Shown in pieces: positions 14,700 through 26,072 of a stretch of DNA of 64,000 nt. This stretch comes from Megaleporinus macrocephalus (taxonomy: Eukaryota; Chordata; Actinopteri; Characiformes; Anostomidae). The stretch covers positions 12,927,962-12,991,961 of the forward strand of contig CM038720.1 in the NCBI GenBank assembly GCA_021613375.1, read 5' to 3'. Positions within the stretch are counted from its first letter, which is position 1, and each line of letters starts with the position of its first letter. A program made the position numbers and the translations under genes. Under the pieces are notes generated by a model. That model was not told the DNA's origin and made no database searches. It saw nothing but the letters and a program-made list of their open reading frames with translations.

Positions 14700-15860
14700 C
14701 TGTCCACTGATGACTTGGGTTGAGTCTGTTGACCGACCAGAGGCTGTGTCCTTGACTTGTTGACCAATCAGAGACTGTGTCCCTAATTTGTCGACCAGTC
14801 AGAGGCTGTGTATTTGACTTGTTGACCAATCAGAGACTGTATCCCTAATTTGTCGACCAGTCAGAGGCTGTGTCCCTAATTTGTTGACCAGTCAGAGGCT
14901 GTGTCCTTGACTTGTTGACCAGTCAGAGGTTGTGTCCTTGACTTGCTGCCCAATCAGATGTGTCCCTAATTTGTCGACCAGTCAGAGGCTGTGTATTTGA
15001 CTTGTTGACCAATCAGAGACTGTGTCCTTGACTTGTTGACCAGTCAGAGGTTATGTCCTTGACTTGCTGCCCAATCAGAGACTGTGTCCTTAATTTGTCG
15101 ACCAATCAGAGACTGTGTCCTTAATTTGTCGACCAATCAGAGACTGTGTCCTTAATTTGCCGACCAGTCAGAGGCTGTGTCTCTGACTTGTAGTACAATC
15201 TGAGGCTGTGTCTCTGACTTGTAGTACAATCTGCGGCTGTGTTTCTGACTTGACGACCAAACAAAGGCTGTGTCCCTGACTTGACCACCGATCAGAGGCT
15301 GTGTCTCTTATTTGTTAAACAGTCACAGACTGTGTCCATGTTGTGGACCAATCAGAGGCTTTTTCTCTGACTTGTCTACCGAACAAAGGCTGTCCCCCCA
15401 ACTTGTCCAGGAGTCAGATGCTGTGTCCATGTTGTTGACCAATCAGAGGCTTTGTCTCTGACTTGTCTACCGAACAAAGGCTGTCCTCCCAACTTGTCCA
15501 CGAGTCAGATGCTGTGTCTCTGATTTGGCTACAAGCCAAAGCCTGTGTTCCTGACTTGTCCACCAGTCAGAGACTATGTCAGCGACAAGTCAACCCATCA
15601 GAGGCTGTTTATATGGCATTGCTGAACTGAGAGGACCAAACAGTGACTTGTGCACCCATCATAGGCAGTGTGTCTTTGTTGTCAAACAGTCACAAACTGT
15701 GTCTGTAACTTTTTGGCTTTGTCCCTGACTCGTCAACCGAACAAAGGCTGTCACCTGGACTTGTCCACCATTCAGAGGCTAAGTCGGTAACCAGTAATCA
15801 GAGGTTGTGTCTCTTACTTGTCGACCAATAAGAGACTACTAAACCAATCAGAGGCTGTTC
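14700..15860. repeat. 31-bp minisatellite rich in CCAAT boxes
   Basis: Degenerate tandem units of about 31 bp, for example 14762 to 14793, with the core gaccaatcagagactgtgtc. Outlying units lie at about 15990-16060 and 16165-16215. About nine exact GACCAATCAG cores are visible across the locus. Frames through it are repeat translations. Confidence 0.9.
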
Positions 15861-15874
15861 TTATGGCTTTGCTG

Positions 15875-16175
15875 AACTGAGAAGGTCAGTTGAACAGCTT
15901 TTAGCATTAGCTGACTAGTTAAACCAGATTTTAGCACATGATCTTGGAATGTGTTACCAGTGTTTAGTTACAGGTATATGAAATTTCACAGACTGTGTCC
16001 CTAACTTGCTGACCAATCAGAGACCGCGTCCCTAATTTGTCGACCAGTCAGAGGCTGGGAGGGTCAGTTGAACAGCTGTTAGCATTAGCTGACTAGTTAA
16101 ACCAGCTGGTTACATAGCTTTTAGCACATGATCTGGGAATGTTTTACCAGTGTATATGAAATTTCACAGACTGTC
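15875..16175. repeat. Tandem duplication of about 175-180 bp at the minisatellite edge
   Basis: The block ggtcagttgaacagct, ttagcattagctgactagtt, ttagcacatgatct, gaaatttcacagactgt occurs at 15883-15993 and again at 16067-16171, with minisatellite units between. Confidence 0.75.
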
Positions 16176-16215
16176 TCCCGAACTTCCTGACCAATCAGAG
16201 CCTGTGTCCCTAAAT

Positions 16216-17309
16216 TTTGCAAAGCCAGCCTTGTGTAGGAATCTGGCACATGAGCCTAAGAGCTCAGTTTGTGAGCCGTGTGCGCAGTAAAGCACTAAAT
16301 GCATTTCTTTTCCTTGTGCACTGGAGGGCGGGGTGCTCAGAAAGTGAGTGGAGATATTGCACACGTGGCTGATTACATATTCTGTTTGATCAACTAAAGT
16401 TTCGGCGACTGGCAGTAGCTGGTTTTGCTGCGATCCTCCGCCTTTTAAGGCCGGGTGTAAATCTGCGGGCTCAAAAGATGTGCCTGTTGAGAGACTTCCT
16501 GTAAAAGCAGCAGACGCAGCGTTTAGATGGAGACTGCGTCTCGAACATGTGCTGAAAGAATGTCGGAATCACACGCTTTCAACTCTCAGGAGCCAGATCG
16601 AGGGTTTGCGAGAAGTCGCGAGACGTGATGCGTCCGCAGTTCCTCGTCCCTGTAGGATGTTTTAGCGGGAACAACTACGCTCGCTCGTCATCACCAAGCT
16701 CTCATTTTCTGTTGCTTCTTTTATACCCTACGTCTACCGAGTGAGCGGCTCGCAGACAGGTCTACGCGTGATTCGTGCGTTAGGCTTCAGTCGAAGGGAA
16801 TCAGCATATTGCGGCCGCATTGAGCAACTTTCCACATGGCACCTGCGCTCCTATTAACATCTGGCCCATTGCGGGTACATGATTGACCTTCAGAATGCAC
16901 GATCTGAACTCGAAGAGTCATGTCATGTGCCTCAGACATGAAAGCCATAGATTCTCCAGTTAATTGCTGTATCAATTATTTGATGTGAAAGAGCACAGAT
17001 CAGATGACCTTATCAGCCTTATTAGAATGAGACTCGGTGGGCTACGCCTCAGGAATTAGAAGTAATGCCTCTGAACTTGAATGAAAGATAGCTGATCACT
17101 TGTTTTAATCCATGTATTATATGTTTACATGAAGTCGCCCCTTAAAATCAGCGTGACTCTGTGACCATGACATGTTTTCTTCAATGCTGAAGAATGTGAA
17201 GTTCAATAGTCAGGAGGGTCTTTAGCCCAGTAGACGGGAGTTATGTACCAATACTTGGGACATTGTGATATCATCCTTACCATCTTTCTCTTTGATTCCT
17301 CTTTTTCAT
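16216..17309. other. Intronic DNA, repeat-poor; candidate conserved non-coding block 16380-17060
   Basis: Balanced base composition and no identifiable repeats. Open frames here (16480-16665 plus, 16787-16975 minus) have no recognisable domain or splice context matching the cntnap family. Confidence 0.35.
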
Positions 17310-17401
17310 AAAATCCTTATCTGTAAAGCTGCTTTGAGACAACACTGGTTGTTAAAAGCGCTATATAAATAAATGTTGATTGATTGATTGATTGATTGAT
17401 A
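17310..17401 (+). repeat. L2-like LINE 3' tail
   Basis: Contains gtaaagctgctttgagacaa and aaaagcgctatataaataaa followed by (TTGA)n, the typical 3' end of L2-related repeats in fish. A second copy of the tail is at 20390-20459. Confidence 0.75.
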
Positions 17402-17486
17402 TCGTCTGTTTGTTGTTGGTTTTATAATAAAACCTGGAATTTTTTTCCCTGTTTTTTTCTCATTTTTATATATTAATGATATATTA

Positions 17487-17580
17487 AAATCACCTCCTTC
17501 TTTTTACATTCACTATCCATTTAATAAGCTCTACAGACCATGTAGGAGCACTTTGTAGTTCTACACTTACAGATAGAGAT
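17487..17580 (+). repeat. Fragment of the 8085-type miniature element
   Basis: attaaaatcacctcc, cactatccatttaataagct and gcactttgtagttctacact parallel the 5' half of 8085-8550. Confidence 0.55.
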
Positions 17581-18204
17581 GGACCGATCAGCGTTTTGGA
17601 GGCCAATTAGCGTCATAAGTCATAAAACATGGTCTAAACTGGTTTATTACCATTTTTAACGAGCTCATGTGAAACAGCATAATATTTGTAAAGAAATTAG
17701 CAGTAAATAAACAAAGTAAATCAAACAAATATCCCCAATACTGTAATCATTACATTTAGACCCTTAATTTAAAACGAAAAAAGCAAATTAAATAAATGCA
17801 GTAAAAACTGCAGTCATTAAACACAGACTCTGTTCTGTTCATACCTGATCTGGTCTGCACGGTGTTCTGGGTTGTTTGTTTTGTGCTAGCTGCGCGTGCT
17901 AGTTCTGCTGTTTGCTGATACTCACTGTATTCAGCTGCGTGGTGTACTCTGAAGTGTCGTATCAGATTAATAGTGTTAAATGTCTTTGTCTTGGTTCCTC
18001 AACGAGACTCACTGATTTTACACATTCAGTCAGTCAGTCGAAACTGAAACCGTATGTATTTTCCAAAGTTATTATTACTATGTTAAATTGACATGTACAT
18101 TTATGGTATTTGGCAGACACTGCGTGCCCTTAACAATCTACTCATTCACACAGGTATGCAAGGGTAGCATCAGAAGTCTGTTTAATTTGTATTTACAATT
18201 TTTA
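17581..18204. other. Intronic DNA, possible hAT-like relic at its start
   Basis: agatggaccgatcagcg at 17578 resembles a hAT terminal motif, but I find no matching right end. Confidence 0.35.
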
Positions 18205-18462
18205 CACTGTACACTATCAGTCAAAAGTTTAGAAACACCCACTCAGGTTTTTCTTACTCTTATTGTTTATTATTCCTTACCAACCATTGATCCAATATGA
18301 TGGCGTTCAAGATGGCGGCCATGTTCGAGACATAGCCTGAAAGATAGGCCCCCTCACCCATTACTTGCTGGGGTACGTCATTTTCCTTTTCGTTTCTTGA
18401 AATAAAAGAGTGTCCTGAGGCTTTTGACTCATATAAACATGTTTTTCTTTGGACTCTTATTG
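18205..18462 (+). repeat. Dispersed repeat paired with 20605-20650 and 21285-21430
   Basis: The first part (cactatcagtcaaaagttta, then caggtttttcttactcttat) looks like a Tc1-type terminus and recurs near 20620. The second part (gatccaatatgatggcgttc, aagatggcggccatgttcg, gggtacgtcattttcctttt) recurs at 21293-21430. Confidence 0.65.
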
Positions 18463-18909
18463 GTATAAGGGTTGGTAGGGTAGTTTGTTTCCCCAGTCTG
18501 GGGATCGAAGCCCAGTCTACAGTGTTGGAGGCAAAGGTGTTATCCGCTACACAGTTCTGTATTTAAATCAACTTCCTACAATTTCTTACTTGTTTATATA
18601 TCCAAAACGTGGCAAACATCTAATGACACGTTTTTTTATGTTTCATAATTGTAAACGATCATCTGCTAAAAAAAAAGGCACAGATTAAAAGCTTAGTATC
18701 AGCACTTCTCACAGACTTTCTCTACTTATTCCAGGAAACTATGAGGGAGTAGTAATTAATGTGAAATTACATCGTCACCAGCAGCAACTTGAGCTATAAA
18801 AGTCAGCACTACCTTATGGTTTTATTACTTATGGTGTGAGTGGTTAGTATTCTCAAGTCAATACTTTGCTCTGATTACAAAATGTGTGCTTCTGCTGTGT
18901 TGTTTGCAG
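18463..18909. other. Intronic DNA up to the exon C acceptor
   Basis: No feature other than the TTTGCAG acceptor at its end. Confidence 0.45.
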
Positions 18910-19101
18910 AATCCGACGTGGCCAGCTTTGATGGAGCCGGCTATTTGCTCCTCCGCTCCGGTCTGTCAGCCAAAGATCTGCTTACCATGAACTTCAAAAG
19001 CCTCCACCATTCTGGAGTACTGGTTCACATGGAAGGCCAACATGGACACGCTCTCACTTTGGAGTTACTCGAAGGGAAACTCTTCTTACATCTTAGAAAA
19101 G
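18910..19101 (+). CDS. cntnap5: cntnap5-like exon C: linker and start of laminin G domain 1
   Basis: A 192-nt exon with acceptor TTTGCAG ending at 18909 and donor GTAACT from 19102. Joined to exon B it begins K-SDVASFDGAGYLLLR and ends GKLFLHLRKG. This is the linker and first strands of laminin G domain 1. It is the most diverged of the four exons: the usual family pattern around the first G-E-G reads HMEGQHGHALTLELL here, and the segment before it (LRSGLSAKDLLTMNFKSL) keeps only the KD..... .FKS skeleton. The frame is open and the splice sites are good, so I read it as functional but fast-evolving. It leaves one base (G) for exon D. Confidence 0.88.
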
Positions 19102-20039
19102 GTAACTTTACCCCTGATTCTTTACCTCTGCCGCCGGCCACTCCTGAATGAATTCATTGATAGCCGTGCCTGTTGGGAGGCGTGTTCTGGTAAGGTCAAT
19201 TGATTTCGACTAGGGCTGGGAGAGGATGGCCCAGTGAGCAAATGGGTGGATGGAAGCACTTTCGAGTGGTGTGTTCTTGTTAAGCCTGGAATCCATGGCC
19301 TTTGGAGGCTGATGGGGCAGATTATCTGCCGGGCTAATGGTGCTTGGGAGTTTAGCATTTGTGGAGATGGTGCCTTTGTGTGCAGTCCGCACACAGGCGC
19401 GCACTCAACCCTGCAGCTGTTGGAATTCAGGGTGAGGTTTTTGTTGGTGAAGGTGAAAGATTTGAACGGTTTGTTGTAGCAACATTACAGAAAGAGGTCT
19501 GAGATCTAAATTTGAATGCTACAGACAAAACATCATGATTCCTCAGCAGCCTAACGTCACTAAAACTATCCCACTACAGGCCAGAGCTCACAGATCACAG
19601 TCAAAATGTTTAAACAATATGGCTGCAAACAAGAAAACGAGAGTCATAGTGCTCTGGATATATGACAGACCACACAAACATCAGGCTTGCATTTGGACTA
19701 TTCCTTGACTCTCGGCTGAGCTATGTGATCTTGAAGGAAGATTAAGTTACTATATGTTGGACTTGGCTAAGATAACACATGTAACTCCTGCGATGCTGGT
19801 GTTCTGAGAAACTAAACTTCTCTTTGGGAACACCTTGGGTAAGTGATTTGTCAATGTTACCTCTACAAACATCAGTAAAGCTCATCATGTTTCATTACTA
19901 GCATTAGTCACAGGAATAGTTAGAACCATATCAGTTACTGTTAGTTAGAAGTACTGCAGAAACTAAAGATGGGAATTACAGAAGGCCTCACGATGTGATA
20001 TTATTGCGATACTTAAGTTACGATTCAGTACTCAGGGCC
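19102..20039. other. Start of the 44.7-kb intron, nothing recognised
   Basis: A short antisense open frame at 19122-19394 has no domain signature. Confidence 0.45.
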
Positions 20040-20459
20040 TCCAGATGTACCAGCATTGAGATAGGATGGGACTGTTTCAGCTCACGCCCACTTTACATAA
20101 AGACTTTACCTCAGCCAGAGACTGCCTCAGTCAGAGACTGCCTCAGTCAGAGACTGCCTCTATCTGTGCAGCTTCTAAAGCTTTGCTATCCAGATTTCAA
20201 ACAGAGGCTCTTTTCTTTGGTATTTAGTTTAAACTGTAAATACTGTTTGACCAGAGGAGGATGGGTCTCCCCTTGTGAGTCTGGTTCCTCCCAAGGTTTC
20301 TTCCTCCAGTCTGAGGGAGGTGTTCTTGCCACGTTTGCCTCTGGCTTGCTCACTGGGGGATATATGTTGTAACTGTCTGTTTTCAAAACTCTGTAAAGCT
20401 GCTTTGAGACAACATCGTTGTAAAAAGCGCTATATAAATAAACTTGACTTGACTTGACT
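20040..20459 (+). repeat. L2-like LINE 3' region with a short tandem repeat
   Basis: The ggatgggtctccccttgtga, ggttcctcccaaggtttctt and gtaaagctgctttgagacaa series is a common fish L2-related 3' sequence, ending in gcgctatataaataaa then (CTTGA)n. Within it, 20112-20159 is three units of a 16-bp repeat (gactgcctcagtcaga). Confidence 0.75.
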
Positions 20460-20604
20460 ATTACTGCGATTTTGCGAACAGTACTGAAAAGAATCCACTG
20501 ACATTAACATCCATGCATCGCAAGTTAGCGCAATCTTTTCTGCTTTACTCAAAGCAATTGCTTTTATTATTCTAGCATCCAAGTTTAATTTGTATTTGAA
20601 TTTT

Positions 20605-20981
20605 TTTACACTATACACTATCAGTCACCTACCCAGGTTTTTCTTACTCTTGTTGTTTTAATAGTAATAATGTGAAATATAAGACTGTTATGGAATCATT
20701 GATGAACCAAAATAAGACATCTGGTTGTGGTTTACAGAATGTTTACTGTGTCTTTTAGAAATGAGTCTCATTTGCTCTGATGTAGTTTTACCTACTATTA
20801 ACATTCTAATCAGCAGCTTCATGAGGAGCCACATGAGATTGGGACTGAAGAAGATGCTGAGATCTGAATGTTGGGGTGTTATAAGTGTTACAAAAATATA
20901 TGTTTATTATTTTTATTTAAATGTAAAATGTTTGTTTTAGAAATATTTTCTACATAGGCTGCTGATTTACTAGTTAAACTT
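20605..20981. repeat. Tc1-type terminus and AT-rich interior (incomplete element)
   Basis: cactatacactatcagtcac and caggtttttcttactcttgt match 18205-18260. The remainder to 20981 has no transposase frame that I can identify. Confidence 0.45.
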
Positions 20982-21430
20982 TACAGGGTGAGTCAAAAGT
21001 CTTTTATTTCAGAAACGAAAGCTCCGATTTGCAATATCTCTTGTGGTTTAAATTTTATCAACACAAAAAGGTGCAACAACAACCACATTGAACAACATGT
21101 GCTGTCCCTGGTGCTGAACACAGATCTGAAGACACAGATGTTGTTCGATGTGGTTGTTGTCGCAACTTTCTGTGTTGATAACATTTGAAGAGATATTGCA
21201 AATCTGATTGCATCAATCGATTTCTGAGACAATTCTGGTCTTCTTCTGATGTGCTACATGACCACCTATCCATTGAAAAAACTTGCCATTGATCCAGTAT
21301 GACGGCTTTCAAGATGGCGGCTATGTTTGGGACATAGCCTAAAAGATCAGCCCCCTTACCCATCACGTTTTGGGGTATTCAGATATGTCATTTTCCTTTT
21401 CGTTCCTGAGCCGTTTGACTCACTCTGTAT
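20982..21430. mobile_element. Fold-back DNA element with long internal inverted repeats
   Basis: Terminal repeats: ttacagggtgagtcaaaa at the left and tttgactcactctgtat at the right. Inside, 21008-21100 and 21135-21230 are near-perfect inverted copies (left: gatttgcaatatctctt ... caacaacaaccaca; right: tgtggttgttgtcgcaa ... aagagatattgcaaatc), separated by about 34 bases. The stem of about 90 bp could form a hairpin. No transposase. The right flank 21285-21430 is shared with 18290-18440. Confidence 0.8.
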
Positions 21431-21484
21431 TTAAACTTGTCTTTCTTTGGACAGGGCCGATAGATTCATATATAGACTTGCAAC

Positions 21485-21576
21485 ATGTTCATGGTGTACC
21501 CCACGGTCCAGTCCCCACACCCCCATGACACTAACTAGTGGGATAAAGTGGAAGACGATGGATGGATGGATTGATC
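21485..21576 (-). repeat. CCATCCATC-type dispersed repeat, fragment
   Basis: catggtgtaccccacgg, actagtgggataaagtggaa, gatggatggatgg are the reverse complement of the repeat at 49496-49620. Confidence 0.7.
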
Positions 21577-24299
21577 GCTGTCTAATGAACATTTTTGTCA
21601 ATTTTTATGTTTTTATATCATTGGAACACAGCAGCTGTCATTTACATTAAATTTCATGATCATATAGAATGTTCCTAAATAACTAAAATAAGGCAAAGTT
21701 TTGGTTCCCTTGACTTTACCTTAAAAATAAATACAAATTAAAGTTTTCCTCGCGCGCGAAGTGCAATGCCGTCGGCTGCTCTCTGCGTGCGAGAGAAATA
21801 CTTGTGCTCAAATTTTAGAGGGAGTGGTTTTGACAGTTGGAGGCGGGACATGGGCTTCCATCGTGACAAACTAGCTATTGGTGGTAGCCTAGCTGTTTCT
21901 CCAGCTAGCGTCGCCACAGCGGGCTGAAATTATCATACAGTTAAGCCCGCCCACTTAGAGGGAAGATATGATTGGTCAGTTTTACTGTCATTTGAAATTA
22001 GTATCGCTGAATTATAACTGCCTGGCCCCCTCTGTACATGGACAGCGGGACCACCAATCACCAACATTCTGCTGAGGCATCACAGTCCTTATAGGGGGAG
22101 ACACAGGCTCACAGGCTTCCACTTAACCCCTCACGTTACAACACAGATTGAATAGACACGTTTGAATAATTGATTTGCCTATATTTCTGAAATTGTTTAG
22201 ATGTTGATTGTCAAACTGTAAGTAGAAAAAATAAAATTATATGTGTGTATGTGTGTGTGTGTTATGAATATTTTAGGGCGTAGAGGGCCATGATGGTTGC
22301 CCACTGTTAAACATATATATATATATATATATCTATATGTTATATTGATTTTTTTCCACCACTAGTAACATTTAAATGATATGTTAAAATGATAAGCTGG
22401 TTAAATGATGCTGCAGCCTAAATAGCTATAACATTAATCTGCTTATTTATTATCACTTATTATTAGCTATTGCTTAATACTTACTACAGCTCAAAGTTAT
22501 CACCAGGCTTAAACAAAGCACCACATACTTTTTACTGTGCTGGTAATTAAGCTGTATTGTTACGTCTCCTTCACCTTTACAGGTCACGTGTATAACTGAC
22601 TACTTGTTTTTCCAGCTCTAGTTAAATGTGCACACTGGCTGAGAAGCAATTAAAGATTTTTATTTTGTCAATCGCAGCAATGCAGGACATTTCTGTCAAA
22701 CATTAGGAGCCCGTGCAGGAACTGTCCGTGATTGGCCAAGACGTGATTGAGGTTTGCCTGTTGTCGCAGTGCTGCGCGCCGATTAAAAAACGATATGTTG
22801 CGCAGGGTTTCTGATGCGGCAGCATGAGAGGAAAAAGCTTTCAGGTGCTGTCAGCGATCCAGGCTGTCGTAAGCGCTGGCTTTCGGCTCAGCCTCTGAGA
22901 ACGCCATCTGTGTGCATGCGGCGCGGGAGCCGCTGCCAGCCTCACGCAGCGTGAGCCCGTCCCTAGAAACGCTGGCTTTAGCTCGTCCTGGATCCGAGGC
23001 TGGAGTGCCATAATGGAGATGTATTCAGCAATGCGGCGTCCTTGGCTCTGTTTATCTGCAATAACGAACGACTTGACAAAATATATGTAAATGGGGCAAC
23101 ACGACATGGTTATAAAACTCGGAGAGCAAAATGAACAAATGTTCATTAGGACTCTTTAAACTGGTTTAATGGACATGCCAATAGGCGTCCCTGTTCGCCA
23201 GGCAGAGCAGCATTCTCCCCGTCTGCAGCATCCCTGGCTTTTTGCTGATTTTGTTCAGGCATGCTGTGCCTTCAGACATGGAGATCCTGATAAACTTCTA
23301 AGAACGAGGCCTGAGTGATACTGGTTGACCGATTGACATTGAGGGTCCCTGATTTGCAACGAAGGGCAGATATTTAGTGGCTTGGTGTTACTGTAGCTGA
23401 TAGATCTGCAGACTGTTTACTTTCACAGAACACCAGCAGGCCTAAAATGACAATAACATGGCTAATACAGCCCGTCTTCTATAAGGAGAACTGGGTCAGT
23501 TGTTTATATATTTGTCTTGAGTATGGATTGTGCACCGTGTGTTTTTTCCAAACAGTAAGCTTCGTCTGGATTCACTGCCCTGTCATCTCTACATCTCTAA
23601 GCTAAAACAAAGTGAGTACTGCTGGAGCTTCTTTTGTAGCTAGGCTAGTCATTTAGTGCTGGAAAAACAAATATCTTGATCTTTCGTAAGATTAAGGAAC
23701 TATATTTGCAGCTCATTTTCATACTCATCCTGCATTTAAGTGATTTCATGTTCAGGTTCATGCTAAACTATTGGGAACAATAAATACATTCTCATGCAGC
23801 GTATTTTGTCTGCACATGTAACAAAATCAGCTTCTTTTTAAATAGAAAGAAAAAAATCTAAGCTGCAGATAACTAGAGATGGGAGGTTCCATTGACTATA
23901 TAGCTAATATGAAATATGTAGTTGACCAATAGCTGATAAAACATATATGAGCTGTATTTTGCTAGATAAGGATTGCTGCAGCCCTGCAAGAGACCCCTTA
24001 GTCACAGGACCCTGCAGTTCCTTATTTAAACACTAGATCGAAATACAGAACTTTTGACATTTGGCTATGGGACTAAAACTGCAGGTCTTGCGTGTGCCAA
24101 AACCTGTGGCCAACACCACTAATGGAACCGTACCACACATAACTCAACTCAGTACAATGAGTAGCAGAAGACAGCAGAATAAGCTAAGATTACTGATGCT
24201 GCGTTGGCATGTTTAAGGCAGACTGATGACTGCTATTTCATTGTTTTGAGTCACAGCAGGAAATTCGTCCAGTGTAAGTGCAGCAGTGAGAGGAGTGAT
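21577..24299. other. Intronic DNA, mostly unrecognised; short (GT)n and (AT)n
   Basis: Contains GT and AT microsatellites at 22240-22262 and 22312-22332. The part 22620-23230 is GC-richer and repeat-poor and is a candidate conserved non-coding block. 21740-22110 looks like a mobile-element relic of unknown type. No exon seen. Confidence 0.35.
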
Positions 24300-24860
24300 A
24301 TGTCAACACTTTAGTTGGTAATGCTTCTTATGAACCTGTTATCACAATTCTGCATAAACACATTTATATTGCATTATATTGCATTATACTTGGCATAAGC
24401 CTATATAATTGCTTATCGCTTATATTTAATTCCATGCACAACACTTTATAAAGCAGGTGACTATTTTATACAGTGTTCATTATTCAGTCATTAGAACTCA
24501 TGTAAACATGAATATGACAATACACCACAACAGGGTTCCAGCATATTTCCTGTACAACATCTGGACCCATCACAACTGTGGCTACTGTCTTAGCAGCACT
24601 TGACCAAACAACATAACCTTTAACATAGTATGAATTTCAGTCATTTGTGTGTAGCTTACTGGTATCTCAGAACAGTTTCTATAATGTATTATGGAGTCTG
24701 ACTTGATAAAGTTATATACTCTTGCTTATAAAACGTTATGCATGTAATTATGACTGCTTATAAGCAATTATGCATGTCTATGGCTGGTAGTATAAGGTAA
24801 TATGTATGCCATATAATGTTATATAAATGCATTCATATAGCATTACATATACCGGATTCA
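24300..24860. mobile_element. AT-rich palindromic miniature element (probable)
   Basis: The two sides carry inverted motifs: tgcattatacttggcataag with attgcttat on the left; ataagcaattatgcatg, aatatgtatgccatataatg and atgcattcatatagcatta on the right. The exact ends and target duplication were not resolved. Confidence 0.5.
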
Positions 24861-25347
24861 TAGAAGGGATGACTGGTTAGTTCTTGCGACTTCTTGCAGA
24901 GGAATAAACCGGATGCTGATTGGATCGGTCCATCTTTACAAATAATACTAATGTGAATAATCGCAATTAACTACTCAGAACAATGTGAATAACTGTTTTC
25001 AACTGTTTTAATTGTTTGACTTTCCCAAATTACAGCCAAAATAGATAGCTACTGTGGGGGTTATTCAGGATCAGTCAAGACTGAGCAGTAGTTTGCAAAT
25101 TTCTCTGTCAATTACATGAAATGAATATGGTGAATATTGGGTCTGGGCATCAGTCTGGAGTTCAGAATTCCCATACTAGTGCATCCCTATTATTTAAGAC
25201 TTACAGTCATAAGAATCTTAGTCAAAACTGACAATTCACAGTTGACAACAACTGATTTAGCCAGACCTCGGCATTCCTGAACGTGTTTGTGTTTACTTGG
25301 ATTGTGAAAATCAGGAAAGAAAAAACTGATGGTGAAAAGAATGGAAG
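24861..25347. other. Intronic DNA, nothing recognised
   Basis: A hAT-like terminal phrase (gtgcatccctatt) at about 25181 has no partner I can place. Confidence 0.4.
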
Positions 25348-25355
25348 CTATAGTG

Positions 25356-26064
25356 CAGGGGTCACTAATAGCCGCTGGGCATTGTCCAATGCGGACCCAA
25401 ACCGATAAACTATTGATAAGAATTAAATTTTGATAGTGATTATTTTAAGCAGCGGAACTTTTCTTGTCTTTACGGTATACAGGCTTTACGGCGCAGTGAA
25501 CTCACAGACCAATCACGTTTGTTGTAAGATCGCCAAAGACTCCTCAGCCAATCAGATCTGTGCAGATTTGTGCAGATTCAGTTGGGCCATTCCACAATGA
25601 ACATTATTAAGAATAAATATCATCCCAGGCTCACTACTGAGCCCAGCTTAGATTTAAAAACAACCTAGAGCTTACTTTTCTCTAAACAAGAGAAAGTGTG
25701 AAAAAGGAATACAAGAGGTCATAAACTGTGAAGATGTGAAGTTGAGTTAACAAGAAGACACACGTTTTATTCACTGTTTCTTCTTTTCAAAAGCATTTTT
25801 AAGTAGCCCTTGTTTCGAGAAGGAAAACACATTAATTTTAAGTTCTATGAATAATTAATTCAGTTCAGCATTTAAAACAACAAATATTGTTGAAATATAT
25901 TGAACAGTATTTGTCATTTGTCTTTTAGTTGTTGATGATATAAAATGTTGTTAGAGGCTACTAGGCTACTTCAGTAAAATTATTGAAATTAGGACCGTCC
26001 GGGACCTTGGCCTGGGAAGATTTCCAGTAAACAGACCTCACTGAATTCCAATCAAATACCTCTG
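25356..26064. mobile_element. hAT-type non-autonomous transposon with perfect 8-bp target duplication
   Basis: The termini caggggtc (left) and tacctctg (right) are imperfect inverted repeats. They are bracketed by the identical octamer CTATAGTG at 25348-25355 and 26065-26072. An 8-bp duplication with CAGNGGTC-like ends is the signature of hAT elements. The 709-bp interior has no transposase frame. Confidence 0.85.
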
Positions 26065-26072
26065 CTATAGTG

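Noticed and set aside
22841..23146. Minus-strand frame of 101 codons in a GC-richer island
   Set aside because: No recognisable motif and no splice or promoter support; more likely non-coding.
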